The notes: a model not told the origin generated them from the letters alone. DNA of 6,729 nucleotides from a bacterium (GCA_020352595.1 CP070682.1:1002801-1009529); one strand, 5' to 3'; counted from the first letter of the stretch, positions 1 to 5,706 are shown. Made by a program: numbers and translations.

Positions 1-257
1 TAGTCGCGATAGAAGTCGACGGGATAGGCGCCCCCCGGGGGCAGGACGAACCTGGGCCGGTATTTGCGGAGAAGCTCGAGGTCCCTTTCGGAAGGAGGGG
101 CGGGCGGTGAAACGCAGCGGTCCCTGTAGTACTCCTCGAAACCCGGGTAGTCGGCGAAGGTGTGATAGGGCCTGGTGCAGCCCTGCGTCAAGGTGACCAG
201 GAGAAGGAGGGCGATGCTTCCCCGGACCGGGTACGTCGCTGATCTTCGGGGTCCCAT
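1..257 (-). CDS. Putative lipoprotein, N-terminal part, cut by the window edge
   Basis: Reading the minus strand from the ATG at 257-255 gives 85 codons with no stop before the window ends, so only the N-terminus is present. The protein starts with a basic n-region (R4, R5, R12), a hydrophobic stretch ALLLLVTL (16-23) and then TQGC with C27. This fits a type II (lipoprotein) signal peptide, although Thr at -3 of the lipobox is not the usual Leu, so cleavage is likely but not certain. After C27 comes a polar, aromatic-rich segment with a second cysteine (C48), a Pro-rich patch (51-55) and a conserved-looking tail YRPRFVLPPGG...YPVDFYRD. I do not recognise the family. GGAG lies only 3 nt before the ATG (complement of 261-264), a short but usable spacing. 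The gene is divergent from the diguanylate cyclase across a 500-base gap holding repeats. Reading frame and signal peptide are seen directly; envelope location is inferred. Confidence 0.72.
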   Translation of the reverse strand, partial: MGPRRSATYPVRGSIALLLLVTLTQGCTRPYHTFADYPGFEEYYRDRCVSPPAPPSERDLELLRKYRPRFVLPPGGAYPVDFYRD

Positions 258-341
258 GGTCTCCGTTATCGCTCCCGTGTGTGGCTGGGGTCCGTCGGCG
301 CACGTTTCCGGCAGACATCAGCCCCAATGTCGTTGGAGGCA

Positions 342-451
342 TGACCGGTGTCAAGGGGGGAGCTTCGGGACGGGAGGGTCTCCTTCTGCTCTGACACCGG
401 TACGGGCGCTCTGACACCGGTAGGGCGTTCTGCTCTGACACCGGTAGGGCG
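342..451. repeat. Cluster of TCTGACACCGGTA repeats (three direct, one inverted)
   Basis: GCTCTGACACCGGTA occurs three times in direct orientation, at 388-402, 408-422 and 432-446. Copies 2 and 3 share 20 identical bases, GCTCTGACACCGGTAGGGCG (408-427 and 432-451). Copies 1 and 3 share the left extension TTCTG (19 identical bases at 384-402 and 428-446). The core TGACACCGGT is also present inverted, as ACCGGTGTCA at 344-353, giving a perfect 10-bp inverted repeat with copy 1 across 38 bases. Head-to-tail plus inverted copies resemble REP/BIME-type repeats mobilised by RAYT (Y1, IS200-like) transposases. No transposase gene is in the window, so this would be an orphan or decayed cluster. A set of regulator-binding sites for the divergent genes is the main alternative. 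Confidence 0.8.
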
Positions 452-481
452 GAGGGTCCCAGGTTTACCGTAAGAGAGGGG

Positions 482-531
482 ACACAAATTGTCATTTCAC
501 CTGAAATTGGCCTATCTAACACAAATGACAT
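482..531. repeat. Segment with ACACAAAT direct repeat and TGTCATTT/AAATGACA inverted repeat
   Basis: ACACAAAT occurs at 483-490 (preceded by GGGG) and at 519-526. TGTCATTT (490-497) and AAATGACA (523-530) form a perfect 8-bp inverted repeat across 25 bases. The arrangement could be a two-half-site operator or part of a small repeat element. From general experience, GGGGACACAAAT...CATTTC strings resemble sequences found beside RAYT transposase genes in anaerobic Proteobacteria; that link is recollection rather than something shown here. It lies upstream of the proposed diguanylate cyclase promoter, so regulation of that gene is also possible. Confidence 0.45.
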
Positions 532-556
532 CCCGCCATGTTCATCTTTGCCGGGC

Positions 557-586
557 TCAACATCCTGTTTTTGCACGATTTATAAT
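557..586 (+). promoter_or_regulatory. Likely sigma-70 type promoter for the diguanylate cyclase gene
   Basis: A perfect -10 hexamer TATAAT at 581-586 lies in an AT-rich patch of an otherwise GC-rich sequence. Eighteen bases upstream is TCAACA (557-562), which matches the TTGACA consensus at four of six positions. Transcription would start near 593, giving a leader of about 160 nt before the ATG at 757. The -10 is strong, the -35 is modest, and the start site is inferred. Confidence 0.45.
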
Positions 587-598
587 TTTTCATAAAGG

Positions 599-611
599 GC
601 CTTGCCAAGGC
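599..611. promoter_or_regulatory. Perfect 13-bp palindrome, candidate operator
   Basis: GCCTTG-C-CAAGGC is a perfect inverted repeat with one central base. It starts 12 bases after the TATAAT box, so it covers roughly +6 to +18 of the predicted transcript. A dimeric repressor bound there would block initiation or early elongation. The symmetry is seen directly; the operator role is inferred and no regulator gene is adjacent. Confidence 0.35.
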
Positions 612-712
612 ACATATGTTGCACAATGCCATTCCCAGAAACCACACAACGAGTTCTTGCAGGCGACGCGTCTGCCCCTCGAGACGGGGCGGGCGAGGCT
701 CTGGCATACGGG

Positions 713-747
713 TCGGCATTACTGGGGACCTGCCGATGCCGCAGGAG
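713..747 (+). promoter_or_regulatory. RBS of the diguanylate cyclase gene within competing stem-loops
   Basis: The ribosome binding site is AGGAG at 743-747, nine bases before the ATG at 757. CCTGC (729-733) can pair with GCAGG (741-745), burying the first three bases of the RBS. TCGGCA (713-718) can instead pair with TGCCGA (731-736), which removes the left arm of that hairpin and frees the RBS. A third option is CGGCAT (714-719) with ATGCCG (736-741). The first two structures exclude each other because they share 731-733. All pairings are exact Watson-Crick. In GC-rich RNA such pairings also arise by chance. Confidence 0.35.
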
Positions 748-756
748 TGAAACCCC

Positions 757-2334
757 ATGGGTGAAAAGGTACCGGTCATCGAAGGCAACCCTTCGGAAAG
801 GAAGGAGCTGAGCCCCGGGTCCTGGGTCCGGGAGTCCGGTTTCGACGGATGGATAGCCGAACCAGTGAGCACCCTGGACTTTCTTGAGCAGCTTTCCCGA
901 TGGTTCCCGGGGCCAGGGGAGGCGGAATCGGAGGATCCTTCCCTGCCTGCGAAAAGCACGCGCAAGCGGGTGATGGTCGTCGACGACGACCTTCTCAACG
1001 CCAGGATGCTCAGCGACATGCTGCCCGAAAACATTTACGAGGTCGTGGAAGCCTACAGCGGGCAGCAGGCCCTCGAAATAGCAGCCGCATCTCCACCGGA
1101 CGTCATCTTCCTGGATATCCTTATGCCCGGCATCGACGGATTCGAAGTGACGCGGCGCCTGAAGGCCGATCCCGAGACGGCCCACATCCCAATAGTCATG
1201 GTGACTTCCCTGGAGAACATCGAGGATCACGTCCACGGGCTCCATCTGGGCGCCGAGGACGTCCTGGTCAAGCCCGTCAACCGCCTGGAGGTGCTCTCCC
1301 GAGTCCGGTCCATGGTGCGTCTGGGACAGTACCAGAAGCAGTTGACCACACGGAAAATGGCGGCAAAGGCATATTCTGTCAATTCCCTTGACACCGCCCC
1401 ACACCATTCGAAGGGGGAGACCTGTCTCCTTCTGGTCTGGGAAGACGGCAGGGACCGGGACCTTTTCGAGGAAGGCCTCGGGACGGAGTACGCCATAGAG
1501 GTGGTGACGGACGCGGAAGTGGTGCTCAGACGTCTCGGTGAGAAGGTGTTCGACCTGGTGTTCCTTGCCCTGCCAGACAGTGACCGCCTGGAGATCCTGA
1601 ACAGGATAAGGGAGAGGGATTTCCCGGGCAGTCCGCAGGTGGTGATCATCACGACCCCGGAGGACGTGGAGACACGCCTCAAAAGCATGGAAATGGGAGC
1701 CGGCGACCACCTCACATGGCCCATGGATCACCGAGAACTGCAGGCAAGCATCCAGGTGCTGCTCCGCAAGAAAAGGTCTGTTGACAGCCTGCGTGCGGAG
1801 TACCAGAATGCCCTGAACTCCTCCATCAGGGACGACCTCACCGACTTGTACAACAGGGCGTACCTGAACCGCTACCTCGAGCTTGAGGTCAAGCGGTCAC
1901 GGCGCCACAGGTACCCCGTTTCCCTTGTCATGATGGACATCGACGATTTCAAGGAGTACAACACACGTTACGGTCACCTGGTGGGGGACCTCGTCATCCG
2001 GGAGGTTGCTGCGGTGCTGAGGAACACCTTCCGGGACGTGGACCTCGTGGCGCGTTTTGGAGGGGACGAGTTCATCGCCGTGCTGCCCTACTGCTCCACT
2101 TCCGAGACAGGGGAAGTGGTCACCAGGGTGTGCCAGGCTGTCTGTGACCATCCCTTCCCTGCCGGGGAAGAACTCGTGCCGGGCGTCTTAAGTATCAGCA
2201 CCGGGACAGCGACCTATCCCGACGACGCTACTACCCGCGAGGATCTCATCCGGATAGCGGACGAAAGGCTTCTGACCTCCAAACGGAAAAGGTCAGGTGA
2301 TAGATCCCAGGCTGACCCTGGAAAGGGTCCTTGA
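757..2334 (+). CDS. PleD-like response regulator diguanylate cyclase (REC-REC-GGDEF)
   Basis: This 525-residue protein should make cyclic di-GMP from two GTP in the cytoplasm under phosphorelay control. Residues 72-190 are a complete receiver domain: acidic cluster D76-D78, phospho-acceptor D120 in FLDILMPG, T150 and K172. Residues 222-338 are a second, degenerate receiver with Ala (A271) at the phospho-acceptor position and Trp (W321) at the Lys position, like the adaptor receiver of PleD. Residues 355-512 are the GGDEF domain, with metal-binding D394, the intact signature GGDEF at 435-439 and an inhibitory-site RxxD at 426-429 with PleD-like spacing. Synthesis and product feedback should both work. 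Residues 28-50 (FDGWIAEPVSTLDFLEQL region) look like the end of another receiver, with Glu where Lys is expected. The start is supported by AGGAG nine bases upstream and an in-frame stop at 748-750. No sensor kinase is nearby, and the gene converges on the heme-protein gene. The family assignment is firm; the signal and target are unknown. Confidence 0.93.
   Translation: MGEKVPVIEGNPSERKELSPGSWVRESGFDGWIAEPVSTLDFLEQLSRWFPGPGEAESEDPSLPAKSTRKRVMVVDDDLLNARMLSDMLPENIYEVVEAYSGQQALEIAAASPPDVIFLDILMPGIDGFEVTRRLKADPETAHIPIVMVTSLENIEDHVHGLHLGAEDVLVKPVNRLEVLSRVRSMVRLGQYQKQLTTRKMAAKAYSVNSLDTAPHHSKGETCLLLVWEDGRDRDLFEEGLGTEYAIEVVTDAEVVLRRLGEKVFDLVFLALPDSDRLEILNRIRERDFPGSPQVVIITTPEDVETRLKSMEMGAGDHLTWPMDHRELQASIQVLLRKKRSVDSLRAEYQNALNSSIRDDLTDLYNRAYLNRYLELEVKRSRRHRYPVSLVMMDIDDFKEYNTRYGHLVGDLVIREVAAVLRNTFRDVDLVARFGGDEFIAVLPYCSTSETGEVVTRVCQAVCDHPFPAGEELVPGVLSISTGTATYPDDATTREDLIRIADERLLTSKRKRSGDRSQADPGKGP
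2314..2329. other. Short hairpin over the end of the diguanylate cyclase gene
   Basis: GACCCT (2314-2319) and AGGGTC (2324-2329) form a perfect 6-bp stem with a GGAA loop, a stable GNRA-type tetraloop, ending two bases before the stop codon. The downstream bases (CTTGAGCAAAC) have no T-run, so it is not a standard intrinsic terminator. It may protect the 3' end of the message or assist a factor-dependent stop between the two convergent genes. Confidence 0.3.
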
Positions 2335-2451
2335 GCAAACCGTCGCGCCGGGGTACCTGAAGGGGATTAACGTACCAGCTCTCTTCCGGGGCGTCCGCCC
2401 ATCTCCCTCCCAATCCCAGCGGATGAAAAAGAAAACACGCACGCCCTTCAC

Positions 2452-3381
2452 TCACCATCTCCAAAGAGCCACCACCAGCAGGATGATCACGGAGCCGGCC
2501 ATGCCGGCGAGCACCGCCCACCGGGCGCTCCTGCCTTTTTCGCCCACGTCCTCAGCTGCCAGCCGTCCCACGGGAAGCACCCTGTCGAAGACCTCCCTGC
2601 CGTGGGGCGCTTCTGAGAAGGCCCCGGACAGGTCGTGACCGGCCCTGTGGCCTCCGGGGTGGATGCCCCGCCGCCACAGGTTCCTTCCGGTGACGTCGTA
2701 GATCTTCCCCTCCACGGCCACGAGGGCCTTCCTCTTCTCGGCCCCGTCGAAGAGAAGGAGGTCGTCCCTCGTAAGGTCGGTCTCGAGCCCCTGCTCCACG
2801 CTCCGGGCGAGGCGGCGGTACCGTCTCGTCAGCACGACGGTGGAGCGCCAGATGAGGGTCAGCGTGGCCAGGAGCAGCACCAGGGCGGCAGCCGCCTTGG
2901 CGAGGAGAAGGATGCCGAAGCGTGTGCCGAACATCCCCGGCACCGTCTTCATGCGGTAGAGGACCATGGAGGGCCCCGTCAGGAGGATGACCACGGCGCC
3001 GTAGATCATCTGGCGGATGTACGGCTTCGGAGGGATGACGAGGGCCTTCCTTCTCAGCGCCGGGCCGAAGGTGAGGTAGAAAAGACCCACCCACGCCACA
3101 CCGAAGGGGATGTGGAGAAGATAGAACGCCAGGTGGAGAAGGCGGCGGCCGGTGGACACCCTGTACCTGGGGCTCAGGGGGATGTCCAGATTCTTCAGGT
3201 TCTGCCGGAACTGTTCGCCCTCCGGCCTGAGCGCACCCCCGCCCTGGGGCGAGATGTGGCAGTTGCTGCAGGGCTGCCCGGTCAACTGGGCGAACTCGGG
3301 GCGCGCCGCCACGGGGGCGTGAAGGGACAGGAGATACCCCGCCATCACTGCGGGGATGAGGACGAGGACCTGCTTCTTCAT
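2452..3381 (-). CDS. Membrane heme protein: CXXCH, CopD-like helices, cytochrome b5-like domain
   Basis: This 309-residue inner-membrane protein is probably an electron carrier. An N-terminal signal or anchor helix (about 4-22) is followed by CSNCH (C38, C41, H42), a covalent c-type heme site in a context, SPQGGGALRPEGEQF, typical of small periplasmic cytochromes. Three hydrophobic helices follow (about 81-107, 124-142, 155-179); their layout, with H83 and H90 in the first, resembles CopD-like proteins, a tentative match. Residues 203-275 look like a cytochrome b5-like domain: VAVEGKIYDVTG, then HPGGH and APHG, with H241 and H260 as likely ligands. A last helix spans about 287-306. Arg/Lys-rich stretches after helices 107 and 179 put those ends inside, so the b5-like domain should be cytoplasmic and the CXXCH periplasmic. 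GGAGG lies about six bases before the ATG. The gene is 60 bases downstream of sfsA on the same strand and may share its transcript. Motifs are seen directly; topology and function are inferred. Confidence 0.82.
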   Translation of the reverse strand: MKKQVLVLIPAVMAGYLLSLHAPVAARPEFAQLTGQPCSNCHISPQGGGALRPEGEQFRQNLKNLDIPLSPRYRVSTGRRLLHLAFYLLHIPFGVAWVGLFYLTFGPALRRKALVIPPKPYIRQMIYGAVVILLTGPSMVLYRMKTVPGMFGTRFGILLLAKAAAALVLLLATLTLIWRSTVVLTRRYRRLARSVEQGLETDLTRDDLLLFDGAEKRKALVAVEGKIYDVTGRNLWRRGIHPGGHRAGHDLSGAFSEAPHGREVFDRVLPVGRLAAEDVGEKGRSARWAVLAGMAGSVIILLVVALWRW

Positions 3382-3441
3382 GTGTGGCCTCCGGGTCTGG
3401 GAAAGCGCCTTCGGCGGTCCGGCATGCCGCCTCCGTAAAGT
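3382..3441. other. Gap between sfsA and heme-protein gene, with small palindromes
   Basis: This 60-base gap holds the RBS of the heme-protein gene and a perfect 10-bp palindrome, CGGCATGCCG (3420-3429). GGCGG (3413-3417) can also pair with CCGCC (3427-3431). There is no T-run in the direction of transcription, so nothing indicates termination between the two genes; co-transcription is plausible. Confidence 0.35.
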
Positions 3442-4158
3442 TTACAGTCCCCCCGCTTCCAGAGGAAGGGTGCCGCGGAAAAAAACCGCCCCGGGGGTCA
3501 CGTGGAGGTGGAGAGCGAGGATGACCACCCCCGCCTCCCGTGCTTTTAGGAGGGTCCGAGAGTAGGCCGGGTCGATGGCCCAGGCGGGCGAGAACAGGCG
3601 GCAGTCGGACCTCTGAACGGCGAAGATGTTGCAGGCCACGAGTCCCGATGCCCTGGCGCGCACGAGGGCATCCAGGTGTCTGGCGCCCCTGTCCGTGACG
3701 GCGTCCGGAAAAAGGGCGGCGTCCCCCTCGCGGTAGGTGACGTTCTTGACCTCGACGTACCCGTTCGTCCTGCCGTCGGAGACCTCCAGATCCAGCCTGG
3801 ATTCCCCGTAAGCGACCTCGCGCCTCGTCACGCGGAACCCCTCCAGGGCCGTTCCCGAGGCGAGTCCCATGTCGATGAAGGCCGCGGCGAGGCTGTTGGC
3901 CAGAAGGGTGTTCACGCCCACCCATGTGCCGCCGCTGTTGACCATCTCGAGGTTGAAACGGGTCTTCCGGGATCCCTCGGGGGCCCGGGACAGCATGACC
4001 TTTAAGCCGGGCTCCGAGCAGCCCTTCATGCTGCCGGAGTTGGGCGTGAAGACCGTCACCAGGGCCCCGTCCCGGAGCCTGACGTCGGCCAGGAACCGCT
4101 TGTACCTGCGCTGCAGGATCCCCGGGATGAGCGAGGGGTAGGGATGGATCTTCACCAT
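3442..4158 (-). CDS. sfsA: Sugar fermentation stimulation protein A family (SfsA)
   Basis: The protein has 238 residues, the usual SfsA length, and shows the family motifs in order: GILQRRYKRFLADV (13-26), PNSGSM (39-44), WVGVNT (79-84), SRLD (120-123), EVKNVT (136-141) and FPDAVTDRGARHLDAL (150-165). In E. coli, SfsA was named for stimulating maltose metabolism when overexpressed and is described as DNA-binding. The C-terminal part has been proposed to carry a PD-(D/E)XK nuclease-like fold; here D123 with E136-V-K138 fits that signature. The residue before PNSGSM is Thr rather than the common His-Cys, a small variation. The ATG at 4158-4156 is preceded by GGAG at a six-base spacing. The gene is first of a minus-strand pair with the heme protein and divergent from the dienelactone-hydrolase-family gene across 101 bases. 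Family identity is secure; its role in this organism is not known. Confidence 0.94.
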   Translation of the reverse strand: MVKIHPYPSLIPGILQRRYKRFLADVRLRDGALVTVFTPNSGSMKGCSEPGLKVMLSRAPEGSRKTRFNLEMVNSGGTWVGVNTLLANSLAAAFIDMGLASGTALEGFRVTRREVAYGESRLDLEVSDGRTNGYVEVKNVTYREGDAALFPDAVTDRGARHLDALVRARASGLVACNIFAVQRSDCRLFSPAWAIDPAYSRTLLKAREAGVVILALHLHVTPGAVFFRGTLPLEAGGL

Positions 4159-4173
4159 GGCGGCTCCGTCATC

Positions 4174-4182
4174 TGATAAAAT
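4174..4182 (+). promoter_or_regulatory. Extended -10 promoter candidate for the three-gene plus-strand set
   Basis: TGATAAAAT at 4174-4182 combines the TGn extension with TAAAAT, which matches TATAAT at five of six positions. It lies in the only AT-rich patch of the 101-base gap between sfsA and the divergent hydrolase gene. No good -35 is seen at 16-18 bases, which extended -10 promoters tolerate. The leader would be about 70 nt and contains a small GC hairpin, CCGGG (4216-4220) with CCCGG (4227-4231). Confidence 0.4.
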
Positions 4183-4259
4183 GTCCTTAACGAGGCTACC
4201 CGGAAGCGAGTACGGCCGGGACGGGACCCGGACGGACGCCGACGGAGAAGGAGGAGAAA

Positions 4260-5042
4260 ATGAAAGCTCTGGCAGTGGCCACGGCGTTCCTGTGTTTCGC
4301 GGCGACGGCCCAGGGTGCGGTGCGCGAGCAGTTTGTCGCCTACCGTCACGGCGAGACGGAACTGACAGGTTATCTGGCCTACGACGACGCCGTCAAGGGA
4401 AAGCGCCCCGGCGTGCTGGTCGTCCACGACTGGATGGGGGAGGGGGAGTTCGACCGCGGCGTGAGCCGCAAGCTCGCCGCTCTGGGGTACGTCGCCTTCG
4501 CGGCGGACATCTACGGCAAGGGCGTGCGCCCCAGGGACACGAAGGAGGCGGCCGCCCAGGCGGGCATCTACCGCGCCGACCGCACCCTCATGAGGGCGCG
4601 GGCCAGGGCGGGGCTGGACGTTCTCACGGGGCATGAACTGGTGGATGGGGACAGGGTGGCCGCCATGGGGTACTGCTTCGGCGGCGGCGTGTCCCTGGAA
4701 CTGGCCCGGAGCGGGGCCCCGCTCAAGGGCGTGGTCAGCTTCCACGGCAATCTGGACACCCCGGATCCGGCCGACGGGAAGAGGATCAGAGGCAGCGTGC
4801 TGGTTCTGCACGGCGCCGACGACCCCTATGTCCCTCCGCAGCAGGTCAGTGCCTTCGTCGAAGAGATGCAGTCCGCCGGGCTGGACTGGATGATGGTCTC
4901 TTACGGCAACTCCGTCCACGCCTTCACCAATCCGGCGGCCGGCAGCGACAACTCGGCGGGAGCGGCCTACAACGAGAAGGCCGACCGAAGGTCCTGGGAG
5001 GCCATGCGAACCTTCTTCGCGGAGATCTTCAGCAGGAAGTGA
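4260..5042 (+). CDS. Secreted dienelactone hydrolase family alpha/beta-hydrolase
   Basis: The protein has 260 residues. Residues 1-19 form a Sec signal peptide (MKALAVATAFLCFAATAQG, likely cleaved near A-Q-G/A), so the enzyme should be periplasmic. The rest is an alpha/beta-hydrolase of the dienelactone hydrolase family: VLVVHDWMGEGEF (52-64), GYVAFAADIYG (76-86), nucleophile elbow GYCFGG with C139 instead of Ser, acid residue D187 or D188 in HGADDPYVPP, and H220 in SVHAFTNP. The Cys-Asp-His triad is characteristic of this family, whose classic member opens dienelactone rings in chlorocatechol degradation. No other genes of that pathway are here, so the substrate is unknown and a general ester or lactone is possible. 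AAGGAGG at 4248-4254 sits five bases before the ATG. The gene is first of three co-directional genes; the DJ-1 gene follows after 45 bases. Confidence 0.9.
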   Translation: MKALAVATAFLCFAATAQGAVREQFVAYRHGETELTGYLAYDDAVKGKRPGVLVVHDWMGEGEFDRGVSRKLAALGYVAFAADIYGKGVRPRDTKEAAAQAGIYRADRTLMRARARAGLDVLTGHELVDGDRVAAMGYCFGGGVSLELARSGAPLKGVVSFHGNLDTPDPADGKRIRGSVLVLHGADDPYVPPQQVSAFVEEMQSAGLDWMMVSYGNSVHAFTNPAAGSDNSAGAAYNEKADRRSWEAMRTFFAEIFSRK

Positions 5043-5049
5043 GGGAGCC

Positions 5050-5069
5050 GGATCCCGTACGAGGGATCC
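5050..5069 (+). other. Intercistronic 7-bp hairpin between hydrolase and DJ-1 genes
   Basis: GGATCCC (5050-5056) and GGGATCC (5063-5069) are perfectly complementary with a six-base loop, GTACGA. The hairpin starts eight bases after the hydrolase stop and ends nine bases before the strong AGGAGG of the next gene. No T-run follows, so it is unlikely to terminate. Hairpins in this place often stabilise the upstream part of a message or set different expression levels within an operon. Confidence 0.5.
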
Positions 5070-5087
5070 ATCGCCAAAGGAGGGCAC

Positions 5088-5603
5088 ATGCGGCTCAGGG
5101 ACAGGCGCGTCGGTATCCTCGTGGAGACCTTGTATCAGGACCAGGAACTCTGGTATCCCTACTATCGCATGATGGAAGAGGGTGCCGAGGTGGTGGTGGT
5201 GGGGCCGCGCGTGGACACCTTCACCTCCAAGTACGGATATCCGGCCAAGGCTGACGCGGCCGCCGGGGACGTCGCCGCGGAGGACCTCGACGCCCTCATC
5301 ATTCCCGGCGGGTACGCTCCGGACCACATGAGGCGACACAAGGCCATGGTGGATCTGGTGGCGGAGATGGACCGGCAGGGGAAGGTGGTGGCCGCCATCT
5401 GCCACGCCGGGTGGATGCTGGCCTCGGCGGGCATCCTCGAGGGCCGCACCGTCACGGGTTTTTTCGCCATCAGGGACGACATGGTGAACGCCGGGGCCAG
5501 GTGGGTGGACAGGGAGGTGGCCGTGGACCGGAATCTGATCACATCCCGCCAGCCGTCCGACCTGCCCGCCTTCTGCAGGGCCGTCATCGAGGCTCTCACC
5601 TGA
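5088..5603 (+). CDS. DJ-1/PfpI family protein (class I glutamine amidotransferase-like)
   Basis: This 171-residue single-domain protein has no signal peptide, so it should be cytoplasmic. It has the DJ-1/PfpI pattern: VGILVETLYQDQELWYPYY near the N-terminus with E13 at the conserved acidic position, DALIIPGGYAPD (68-79), and the nucleophile elbow AICHAGWML with C105 followed by H106, the arrangement of the PfpI/YhbO branch. The tail SRQPSDLPAFCRAVIEAL (153-170) is also typical. Members are reported as proteases, chaperones or deglycase/glyoxalase-type enzymes; the precise activity cannot be read from the sequence. AGGAGG at 5078-5083, four bases before the ATG, is the best RBS in the window. 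It is the middle gene of the plus-strand set, which fits a carbonyl or metal stress unit, though that is inferred from position only. Confidence 0.92.
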   Translation: MRLRDRRVGILVETLYQDQELWYPYYRMMEEGAEVVVVGPRVDTFTSKYGYPAKADAAAGDVAAEDLDALIIPGGYAPDHMRRHKAMVDLVAEMDRQGKVVAAICHAGWMLASAGILEGRTVTGFFAIRDDMVNAGARWVDREVAVDRNLITSRQPSDLPAFCRAVIEALT

Positions 5604-5706
5604 CCGGTGACGGGGCGGCCCGAGCCCGCCCGGCACCAGGCCAGGGCCCAGGACGGCCCCTGGAGGCTCTCGCTCTGGTCCCCTGCCGCGAGGAGAAAGA
5701 GGCATC
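5604..5706 (+). other. Intercistronic gap with two GC-rich stem-loops
   Basis: This 103-base gap precedes the metal exporter gene. GGGCGG (5613-5618) pairs with CCGCCC (5626-5631) across seven bases. CCAGGG (5641-5646) pairs with CCCTGG (5658-5663), with two further CC/GG pairs after a one-base bulge. Neither is followed by a T-run. They may attenuate or separate expression of the exporter from the upstream genes. I see no convincing internal promoter and no obvious metal-regulator site. Confidence 0.4.

Larger units (their letters stand above)
258..756. other. Gene-free divergent intergenic region with repeats, promoter and leader
   Basis: About 500 bases lie between the divergent lipoprotein and diguanylate cyclase genes. 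Open frames here have no recognisable protein features. From left to right it contains the lipoprotein RBS, the inverted and direct TGACACCGGT repeats (344-451), a segment with an 8-bp inverted repeat (482-531), an AT-rich promoter-like stretch (about 557-597), a 13-bp palindrome (599-611) and a structured leader that ends in the RBS of the next gene. The AT-rich part stands out against the GC-rich surroundings, which fits regulatory DNA. Confidence 0.7.

Noticed and set aside
388..451. CRISPR array suggested by three direct repeats
   Set aside because: Repeat units are short and the intervals between them are only 5-9 bases with no unique spacers of 30 bases or more; no cas genes are present.
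571..596. TTGCAC at 571-576 as a -35 box
   Set aside because: It lies only four bases before TATAAT, and no acceptable -10 box is found 16-18 bases downstream.
600..756. A c-di-GMP (GEMM-type) riboswitch before the GGDEF gene
   Set aside because: The conserved GGGACGCAAAGCC-like core and the GGCAAACC-type segment are absent, so only a generic structured leader can be claimed.
489..764. A 91-codon plus-strand frame in the leader region
   Set aside because: It contains the promoter-like sequence, shows no family features and overlaps the start of the real gene.
580..1731. A 383-codon minus-strand open frame opposite the diguanylate cyclase gene
   Set aside because: It overlaps the well-supported receiver domains in antisense, is His-rich with no recognisable motif, and lacks support for its start.
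2426..2435. Intrinsic terminator after the heme-protein gene (minus-strand TTTTCTTTTT)
   Set aside because: The T-rich run is in the right place, but no stable hairpin directly precedes it on the minus strand.
2297..2638. A 113-codon plus-strand frame beginning MIDPRLTLERVLEQTVAPGY
   Set aside because: The first 30 residues look protein-like, but they overlap the end of the GGDEF gene out of frame and the rest is antisense to the heme-protein gene; no RBS or motif supports it.
2552..3925. A 457-codon minus-strand frame across the heme-protein and sfsA genes
   Set aside because: It is an out-of-frame shadow of two real genes on the same strand, extremely rich in Gly, Pro and Arg.
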